A DNA stretch of 5,672 nucleotides. It comes from DAITQM01 sp036832975 (GTDB taxonomy: Bacteria > Pseudomonadota > Gammaproteobacteria > Xanthomonadales > Wenzhouxiangellaceae). The notes below the pieces were generated by a model. That model made no database searches, had not been told where the DNA came from, and saw only the letters and a program-made list of their open reading frames with translations. Numbering within the stretch: position 1 is the first letter of the stretch; each line of letters begins with the position of its first letter. Of this stretch, positions 1 to 5,170 are shown one piece after another. The stretch is taken from the NCBI GenBank assembly GCA_036832975.1, contig DAITQM010000046.1, positions 1 through 5,672 on the forward strand. Direction: 5' to 3'. A program made the position numbers and the translations under genes.

Positions 1-1
1 T

Positions 2-328
2 GGTCGTGTCAACGTCGTAAACGGAACACCTGGTGTTCGGCTTTGGATTGTAGGTACCAAACGTATCTTGGGCGTATCCGCGGAAGGAGAAGGCCTTCCT
101 CAGTGCCTGAGTAAACATCTCGACTACGATACGTCGATTTATGGCGATTTTCTCGTTTGTCCGTTTACGGAGGATAAACCTGGTGTGATGCGGAGCGCTT
201 GCATACAATCAGTATCAAACATGGTGGTTGAGCGAATCTCGCAGAAACACGAGATTTTCATACCGAAAGAGCGATCGTGTGCGCAAGCTCCGGCGCTCAA
301 CCGACAGCCCACCGCAGGCCTGGAATGA
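2..328 (+). CDS. Unidentified protein, C-terminal 108 residues (5' end outside window)
   Basis: The frame is open from the first complete codon at position 2 to a TGA at 326-328, giving the last 108 residues of a protein that begins outside the window. The visible part starts GRVNVVNGTPGVRLWIVGTK and continues with a D-Y-D-T-S-I-Y-G-D-F-L-V-C-P segment and a K-P-G-V-M-R stretch. This looks like a compact mixed alpha/beta domain rather than random frame translation. Cysteines fall at visible residues 35, 53, 67 and 93. The pattern (V-N-G-T-P near V-R-x-W-x-V-G-T, then D-F-x-V-C-P and P-G-V-M-R) resembles small uncharacterised, possibly exported proteins of proteobacteria that I recall only loosely, so no function is assigned. 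The last 30 or so residues look less ordered and may be a divergent tail. GC is about 50%, clearly below the downstream genes. It ends 44 bases before the CHAT gene, and nothing ties it functionally to that operon. Confidence 0.6.
   Translation, partial: GRVNVVNGTPGVRLWIVGTKRILGVSAEGEGLPQCLSKHLDYDTSIYGDFLVCPFTEDKPGVMRSACIQSVSNMVVERISQKHEIFIPKERSCAQAPALNRQPTAGLE
234..257 (+). other. Small stem-loop followed by a short T run, inside the end of the upstream gene
   Basis: AATCTCG (235-241) is perfectly complementary to CGAGATT (250-256) around an 8-base loop, and G234 with T257 could add a wobble pair. Four T residues (255-258) overlap and follow the stem. The shape resembles a weak rho-independent terminator. 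However, the stem is short and only four of its seven pairs are G-C. It also lies about 70 bases before the stop codon at 328, so it would terminate inside the reading frame. It may be chance. Confidence 0.2.
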
Positions 329-351
329 TCGCTATACTTCAGATAAACACG

Positions 352-357
352 AGGAGG
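352..357 (+). promoter_or_regulatory. Shine-Dalgarno sequence of the CHAT gene, unusually distant
   Basis: AGGAGG is a perfect anti-16S match and the strongest in the window. The next usable in-frame start is ATG 373, leaving 15 bases between, against the usual 5-9. No ATG, GTG or TTG in the CHAT frame lies closer. It supports initiation at 373 rather than at the upstream GTG 277 or ATG 325, which lie within the preceding gene. Confidence 0.5.
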
Positions 358-367
358 CGAGCATCGT

Positions 368-419
368 CGGCCATGCCCATTGCGCTGAGAAGCCATTGTC
401 CGTTGCCATGGGTTGGCCG
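368..419 (+). promoter_or_regulatory. Inverted repeat enclosing the CHAT start codon
   Basis: CGGCCA (368-373) pairs with TGGCCG (414-419), and CCCAT (376-380) pairs with ATGGG (408-412). The internal mismatch is TG (374-375) against T413, and the loop runs 381-407. That gives eleven base pairs, mostly G-C, with the ATG at 373-375 inside the left arm. In mRNA it could hide the start codon while leaving AGGAGG (352-357) single-stranded. The pairing is seen in the sequence; a regulatory role is inference. The hairpin might also be a by-product of GC-rich coding sequence. Confidence 0.35.
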
Positions 420-3400
420 ATCCGGCTGGCGAGGGACTCGTGTTCTCGGATGGCATGGGTTATTTCGGGCCGGGTGGCTGGTGCTGGCCATGAGCAGTGC
501 ATCCGCTGCCGATCCGACACCCGTTGAACTGCAACCGGGCAATGAGGTGGCACTGGCGCCGGCCGTAGACGAGACGATTCGGCTGCGGCTGGCGGTTGCG
601 GCCGGTCACAGTGTGCGGCTGGTGCTGGTGCAGGACGAGGCTCCGGTCCGCCTGACCGTGAGCGGGACCGGCACAGGTGTGTGGGCGCCGTTTTATTCGC
701 AGTCGGGACGTTTCGGCACGGTTGGTCTGACCCTCAATGCCGCGACCTCGTCACAGTCGGAATGGACGCTGGCGTTGACCTCGGCCCGGGCCGGAAGTCC
801 GGCGTCGACCCACATCCGGGCGGGCACGGAACAGGTCACCACGCCAGCCGATCTCGCGCGGGCCGCGGGAGAGGCGGCGTTCCGGGATGCCGAGCTGGCG
901 CGACGCGCTCTCGCCAAAGGCACGGCGCCGGCCGCCGATGACGCGATCACCGGCGCTTTCATGACCGCGCTCGACCGCTTCACCAGCGCCGGTGATGACT
1001 GCGGGATGCTGCTGGCGCGGACCGGCCTGGCACGCGCTTATTTCGAATTGGGGCAATACATTAAAGCGCGCGATGCGGCACGGGCTGCGCTGGCGCATCG
1101 CTGCGGGGCGGACGACGATTCGACCCAACTGGCCGAAAGCGCGGCGGCTTGGCGCACATTGGGTTCGTCGCTCGGCTATCTGGGTGACCTTGAAGCCGCG
1201 ACCGCCGCTCATCGTGAGGCACTGGCGCGTTATCGGGCTACCGGTGACCATCGCTTCCAAGGGATTGTCGCGGGCAATCTGGCCGTCGTCGAGCGTGAAC
1301 TCGGTGCAACGGCCCATGCACTGGAAACCGCCGGCTTCGCGTTAGAACTCGCCGAGCGCGTCGATGACCAGCCGGGCATCGTGTTCAGCCGCGAGGCGCT
1401 GGCCTCGATTCTGTTGGCCCGCGGCGAGTTGGGACCGGCGCTGACGGCTTACCGCGCGACACTCGAGGCGCTGAGCGAGACGCCCTACCCGATGGTCGAA
1501 GCGCAGGTACACAACGATATCGGCATTATTTATTCGCGTATCGGCGACTTGGTAAACACGCGTGCGGCGCTGGCCGCTTCACGCCGGGTTTGGGAAGCAC
1601 TCGGCCAGCGTTACGGCCTGGCCGAGAGTTGGGTCACGGAAGGTGAAGCGGATCTCACGGCCGGCATGCCGGGCCAGGCGGCCGTCGCTTTCCGCGCGGC
1701 GCTGGCGGTGGGTGAAGCCGATGCGTTGCGTTCGATCCAGGCCCATGCGCGGCTGGGTCTCGGTCGCGCGGCCCTGCTGGCCGGTGACGCCGGCACTGCC
1801 CAATCTGAATTGGTCGCCGCGCGTACTTTAGCCAATGAAGGCGGTGATGTCGATGTCTACGCCTACAGCGAACTGGCACTGGGTGACAACGCCGGCGGTA
1901 GCGATCCGGAGGCGGCCGGTCAAGCTTACCGGCGGGCGCTTAAGTCATTTCAGACGAGCCGCGATGTCAGCGGTGAAATCCTGGCGCGCGCCAGCCTGGC
2001 GCGGATATTGCGTGTCACCGGCCAGCTCGAACAGGCGCGCGCCGAACTGGAGCAGGCGCTGGAACGGGTCGAGGAGCAGCGCATGGGGATCGTCCAGCCC
2101 GGTCTCCGTACCCTGTATTTCTCCAATCGCCGGGATCTGTATGATCTTTACATCGACCTTTTACTGGAACTCGAGGGCCGCGCCGACGCCCCGGAAGCAG
2201 GATACGGGCAGGCAGCGTTCGCGGCCGTAGAGCGGGCCCGGGCCGCCGAACTGCGCGATCAATTCGCTGAACGCCGCATCGATTTGCGCGCCGTGGTACC
2301 GGCTGAACTGCTGGCCGCGGAGGCGGCCGCGGAAGATGAGGTGCGGGTTGCGGCGTGGGCGCACGAACATACGCCGGGTGAATCCACGCTGGCCCGTCTG
2401 GATCGAGCGCGTCGCGCGCTGGATGAAATTCGCGGCCGCCTGCGCGCCGCCGTACCGCGTTATGTCGAGTTGGTTCGACCCGAACCGATCGGTCTCGACG
2501 CAGCGCACGGTCTACTTGACCCGAACAGCGCGCTTTTAGTGATCTGGCTGGGCCCAACGCGGGGTGCGCTATGGTTGATTACCACCAACGGCACGGAGAT
2601 GCACTTGCTGCCGGCGCGCCATCAGGTCGAAGCGCTGGCCGCGAACTTGCGCGATGCGCTGCTGGCCCGCGCGCCGCCTGTCGCGAAGCTGGACTTTGCC
2701 GGACGCGCGGCACAGGCCGGCCGGCGCGAGTCGGCGGTCACCCATGCAGCGCAGGAACTGGGTGCGTTGTTGATCGCGCCGCTCGCCGATCGCCTGCCAG
2801 ACGGTACGCTCGCGATCGTTGCCGATGGCGCGCTGCAACTCGTGCCGTTCGGCCTGCTGGAAACTGGGCGCGGCCGCTTGTTGGATCAGCAGGCGTTGGT
2901 TGAACTGCCTTCGGTGGCGGCGCTCAGGGGCTTGCGCGAGTTCGCCCCGCCGATATCCGGCGACAACATCGCGGTCGTCGCCGATCCGGTCTACACGCGC
3001 GATGACGAGCGCTTCGGGCACGCCGGATCAGCGGTTGATCCGGTAGGTGGTACGAGGGCGTCGTCTCCGAAGCGTGGCGGGTTCGAGCGGCTGCGCTTCG
3101 CCGCGCGCGAAGCGGAGTGGATTCTGCACGCGGCCGGAGCGGACCGGGGCGAGCTGTTCGGCGGCTTTGCCGCTACCCGAATGCAGATGCTGGAGTCGGA
3201 CTGGAGTCAGACCGCCGTGCTTCATTTCGCCGCCCACGCTCGACTGGACATGAGCCGTCCGGAGTTGGCCGCCATCGCTCTGTCGGGCTACGATCGCGCC
3301 GGCCGGGGAATCGACGGCATGCTGCGCGTCGCCGATATTTATCGCCTGCATCTGGCCAGCGACCTCGTGGTGCTGAGCGCCTGCGATACTGCAGCCGGGC

Positions 3401-3660
3401 CCGCCCCGGGCGCCGAAGGAGTGTTCAGCCTGGCACGCGCCTTCCAGCATGCCGGCGCGCGGCGCGTGCTGGCCAGCCTGTGGCCGACCAAAGACCACGC
3501 CAGTGCCGAGTTCATGCGGCATTTCTATCAGTTCCTGCTCGTGCAGCGTGTCGGTGCGGCCGAGGCACTCCAGCGCACGCAACAAATGATGGCGGGCAAC
3601 CCGCGCTGGCGCGAGCCGGTCTATTGGGCCGGGTTTGTGCTGCAAGGCGACTGGCGATGA
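373..3660 (+). CDS. Exported TPR and CHAT-domain (caspase-like) protein
   Basis: A 1095-residue protein from ATG 373. This start gives an arginine-bearing N-region and a hydrophobic stretch (about 29-45) ending in A-S-A with predicted cleavage near residue 45; starting at GTG 277 would overlap the upstream gene. After it come a beta-rich segment (about 47-150), then TPR-type helical hairpins (about 210-570) with repeated A-Y-F-E-L-G-Q, L-G-Y-L-G-D-L and V-T-G-Q-L-E-Q-A turns, then a charged helical linker (about 577-700). The CHAT domain occupies about 710-1090. It has HFAAHARLD with the predicted catalytic His955, and LVVLSACDTAAG with Cys1004, followed by the family hallmarks E-G-V-F-S-L-A-R-A-F and A-G-A-R-R-V-L-A-S-L-W. 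CHAT domains are clan CD relatives of caspases and separase, so a cysteine peptidase is plausible, but activity is not shown. It heads the operon with the sigma and anti-sigma genes. The envelope location depends on the signal-peptide call, which is moderate because the N-region is long (about 28 residues). Confidence 0.93.
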   Translation: MPIALRSHCPLPWVGRSGWRGTRVLGWHGLFRAGWLVLAMSSASAADPTPVELQPGNEVALAPAVDETIRLRLAVAAGHSVRLVLVQDEAPVRLTVSGTGTGVWAPFYSQSGRFGTVGLTLNAATSSQSEWTLALTSARAGSPASTHIRAGTEQVTTPADLARAAGEAAFRDAELARRALAKGTAPAADDAITGAFMTALDRFTSAGDDCGMLLARTGLARAYFELGQYIKARDAARAALAHRCGADDDSTQLAESAAAWRTLGSSLGYLGDLEAATAAHREALARYRATGDHRFQGIVAGNLAVVERELGATAHALETAGFALELAERVDDQPGIVFSREALASILLARGELGPALTAYRATLEALSETPYPMVEAQVHNDIGIIYSRIGDLVNTRAALAASRRVWEALGQRYGLAESWVTEGEADLTAGMPGQAAVAFRAALAVGEADALRSIQAHARLGLGRAALLAGDAGTAQSELVAARTLANEGGDVDVYAYSELALGDNAGGSDPEAAGQAYRRALKSFQTSRDVSGEILARASLARILRVTGQLEQARAELEQALERVEEQRMGIVQPGLRTLYFSNRRDLYDLYIDLLLELEGRADAPEAGYGQAAFAAVERARAAELRDQFAERRIDLRAVVPAELLAAEAAAEDEVRVAAWAHEHTPGESTLARLDRARRALDEIRGRLRAAVPRYVELVRPEPIGLDAAHGLLDPNSALLVIWLGPTRGALWLITTNGTEMHLLPARHQVEALAANLRDALLARAPPVAKLDFAGRAAQAGRRESAVTHAAQELGALLIAPLADRLPDGTLAIVADGALQLVPFGLLETGRGRLLDQQALVELPSVAALRGLREFAPPISGDNIAVVADPVYTRDDERFGHAGSAVDPVGGTRASSPKRGGFERLRFAAREAEWILHAAGADRGELFGGFAATRMQMLESDWSQTAVLHFAAHARLDMSRPELAAIALSGYDRAGRGIDGMLRVADIYRLHLASDLVVLSACDTAAGPAPGAEGVFSLARAFQHAGARRVLASLWPTKDHASAEFMRHFYQFLLVQRVGAAEALQRTQQMMAGNPRWREPVYWAGFVLQGDWR

Positions 3661-3676
3661 GTGCCGGACCGCGCTC

Positions 3677-4270
3677 ATGCTAAGGCCGACCGCAACCTCG
3701 CCGGAGTTCGCAGACCGGTTTGCGCGCCTGCTCGATCGTCTGGGGCGTGACGGTGAGCCGCCGGTGGTCGTCTATGAACGGCTGCGCGCCCAACTGATCC
3801 GGTATTTTCGACTGCACCTGCCCTGGCGAGCCGAGGAACTGGCCGATATTGCACTGGACCGCTTAGCGATTCGCTTAGGCGAACTCGAGATCGAACATCC
3901 GGCCGCTTACGTCCACGGCATCGCGCGCAACGTCCAGTTCGAAGCCCTGGCCGACGAGGCGCGCGCCGCGCGGGCCGGCAAGGCGGCCATGCCGGAAGGC
4001 GAAGACGAAGACGAACGCCGGCGCGAAGAAGCGCTATTCGCCGCTCTGGATCGGTGTCTGGATCGACTCGATCCGGCCGCGCGCAAACTGCTGCTCGACT
4101 ATTACGGTGCGTCCACCGGCCGGCGGCGAATCATGGCGCGCCGCCGGCTCGCCAAAGGGCTCGGCATTAGTCTCAATGCACTGCGCAACCGTGCCCTGCG
4201 CCTGCGCCAGACGCTGGAGTGCTGTGTGAGCACCATGCTGGAAGATGATTCATCGCATGATGAAACCTGA
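3677..4270 (+). CDS. ECF-like sigma-70 family RNA polymerase sigma factor
   Basis: A 197-residue protein with the two-domain layout of ECF sigma factors. Region 2 covers about 33-100, including V-Y-E-R-L-R-x-x-L-I-R-Y-F, E-E-L-A-D-I-A-L-D-R-L and P-A-A-Y-V-H-G-I-A-R-N-V, the last matching the core-binding and -10 helix pattern. An acidic linker (about 107-118) follows, then region 4 (about 124-184), with C-L-D-R-L-D-P-A-A-R-K-L-L-L-D-Y-Y and a helix-turn-helix ending G-L-G-I-S-L-N-A-L-R-N-R-A-L-R-L-R. Region 4 departs from textbook ECFs: a basic R-R-R-x-M-A-R-R-R segment replaces the usual G-L-S-x-x-E-I-A. I recall the same pattern in sigma factors of acidobacteria and some proteobacteria. 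ATG 3677 is chosen because the only earlier in-frame start, TTG 3635, lies in the CHAT gene. Its own ribosome binding site is weak (GGA near 3666), so it may be coupled to CHAT translation. It begins 16 bases after the CHAT stop. Confidence 0.88.
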   Translation: MLRPTATSPEFADRFARLLDRLGRDGEPPVVVYERLRAQLIRYFRLHLPWRAEELADIALDRLAIRLGELEIEHPAAYVHGIARNVQFEALADEARAARAGKAAMPEGEDEDERRREEALFAALDRCLDRLDPAARKLLLDYYGASTGRRRIMARRRLAKGLGISLNALRNRALRLRQTLECCVSTMLEDDSSHDET

Positions 4271-4280
4271 TCGTCATACA

Positions 4281-4331
4281 CACACTAGGACATCGAGGAG
4301 ATCTGCGCGCCAGACGGATACCACACTAGGA
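4281..4331 (+). repeat. Direct repeat CACACTAGGA, two copies in the sigma/anti-sigma gap
   Basis: CACACTAGGA occurs at 4281-4290 and again at 4322-4331, starts 41 bases apart, in the otherwise unremarkable gap after the sigma gene. The second copy supplies the AGGA used as ribosome binding site for ATG 4337. A GAGGAG at 4295-4300, between the copies, has no start codon at normal distance. The repeat may be the trace of a small duplication or a binding site; neither can be decided here. Confidence 0.4.
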
Positions 4332-4336
4332 TGCCC

Positions 4337-5062
4337 ATGAAACGCGACGAAATCGACCATCAACCCGCTCTGCACGATGCGTTGCTCAGACGCTGGCTGC
4401 TCGGCGAACTGAATCCGGGCCAGGCCGAGGCACTGGAAGCCTTGTTGTTCGAGACCGACCTGGCCGAGCGGCTGGCCGATATCGAGAATGACCTGATCGA
4501 TGATTATGCCGCCGGAAGACTGTCCCGCCGCGAGCGGCACCGTGTCGAACAACGGCTGCTGATCACGCCCGCCGATCATCGACGCCTGCGCTTCGCCCGG
4601 ACGTTGCAGCGCCTCCGACCGATAGAACGCGGCAGCTTGCTGCGGCACTGGCCACTCGCCGCCGCGAGCCTGACCGGGCTGGCGCTGTTGTTGATCGTGA
4701 TGACTGATTGGCCTGCGCCGTGGAGCGATTCGCGGGTCGTGGTGATCAGTCTGGCCGACGAGCAGATGCGCGGTGACCCATTGCCGCTGATCCGGATTCC
4801 GGCCGGTGCCGAAACCGTACGGATCCAGGCTGAAGTCACAGATCCAGCCGACCGGTCCCGGCGGTTACGGATCTCGACCAGTGACGGCCGCATTCTGGCC
4901 GAGGCGCAACCCGGCCCGGCACGGCTCACCGGGCCCTACGCATACGTCGAACTCGAGCTTGCCGCACCCGGAATCGGCACGGGGAGACGCCGCATCTCGC
5001 TGGTCGATGCTGCTACAGGCCATGAACTCGCTTCGTGGGTGGTCGATCTGACTCACGATTGA
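4337..5062 (+). CDS. Single-pass membrane protein, probable anti-sigma factor
   Basis: A 241-residue protein. ATG 4337 is preferred over in-frame ATG 4331 because AGGA (4328-4331) then sits 5 bases upstream. Residues 10-95 form a helical cytoplasmic domain (L-L-R-R-W-L-L-G-E-L-N-P-G-Q-A-E-A-L-E, then D-I-E-N-D-L-I-D-D-Y-A-A-G-R-L-S-R-R-E-R). This is the pattern of anti-sigma domains that pair with this kind of sigma factor. A transmembrane helix follows at about 106-124, with arginines on its N-terminal side, so the N-terminus should be inside. The remaining 115 residues form a beta-rich extracytoplasmic domain, including I-P-A-G-A-E-T-V-R-I-Q. The protein has no cysteine, so it cannot be a classical HxxxCxxC zinc anti-sigma factor. 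It probably binds the sigma factor encoded just upstream and receives a signal through its outer domain. The family role is inferred from pattern and position, not from a search. Confidence 0.8.
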   Translation: MKRDEIDHQPALHDALLRRWLLGELNPGQAEALEALLFETDLAERLADIENDLIDDYAAGRLSRRERHRVEQRLLITPADHRRLRFARTLQRLRPIERGSLLRHWPLAAASLTGLALLLIVMTDWPAPWSDSRVVVISLADEQMRGDPLPLIRIPAGAETVRIQAEVTDPADRSRRLRISTSDGRILAEAQPGPARLTGPYAYVELELAAPGIGTGRRRISLVDAATGHELASWVVDLTHD

Positions 5063-5105
5063 ACCCCGGCGTGATGTTTTGGCCCGCGAATTCACTCCTA
5101 CTAAG

Positions 5106-5134
5106 GCACCGCATTCGGCAATCGAGGCCGGTGC
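5106..5134 (+). other. Inverted repeat in the gap before the FG-GAP gene
   Basis: GCACCG (5106-5111) is perfectly complementary to CGGTGC (5129-5134) around a 17-base loop. There is no T run, so it is not a rho-independent terminator of the usual type. The rest of 5063-5170 shows no confident promoter: TTGGCC (5079-5084) and TACTAA (5099-5104) are only 14 bases apart. The repeat could be an operator or mRNA structure, or chance. Confidence 0.25.
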
Positions 5135-5157
5135 GGTCAAGCCGTTACCGAAAACAC

Positions 5158-5164
5158 GGGAGAG
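5158..5164 (+). promoter_or_regulatory. Ribosome binding site of the FG-GAP gene
   Basis: GGGAGAG contains GGAG at 5159-5162, 8 bases before ATG 5171. It decides that start, which also gives a protein with a recognisable export signal. It is the best-placed ribosome binding site in the window. Confidence 0.6.
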
Positions 5165-5170
5165 TTCGCA

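Noticed and set aside
333..338. TATACT as a -10 promoter element for the operon
   Set aside because: It matches the -10 consensus well, but no -35-like sequence lies 16-18 bases upstream and there is no extended TGn. It is possible, but unsupported.
277..372. GTG 277 or ATG 325 as the CHAT start
   Set aside because: Both lie inside the upstream reading frame, which ends at 328. They put about 16-32 polar residues before the signal-like region and lack a ribosome binding site; AGGAGG lies downstream of both.
2015..2557. Reverse-strand open frame of 180 codons
   Set aside because: Very Arg/Pro-rich translation typical of a shadow frame in GC-rich DNA, fully within the CHAT gene.
3028..3678. 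Long reverse-strand open frame (216 codons) opposite the CHAT domain
   Set aside because: It is the antisense of a clearly coding stretch with catalytic motifs; high GC keeps antisense frames open. Its translation shows no domain pattern.
4249..4264. TTCATC-GCAT-GATGAA hairpin at the end of the sigma gene as a terminator
   Set aside because: The stem has six weak pairs and no T run, and it lies within the coding end of a gene that continues into its operon partner.
245..5158. AAACACG repeated upstream of the CHAT and FG-GAP starts (345-351, 5152-5158) and at 245-251
   Set aside because: The same 7-mer also occurs within the CHAT coding region (1554-1560), so it is not specific to regulatory gaps.
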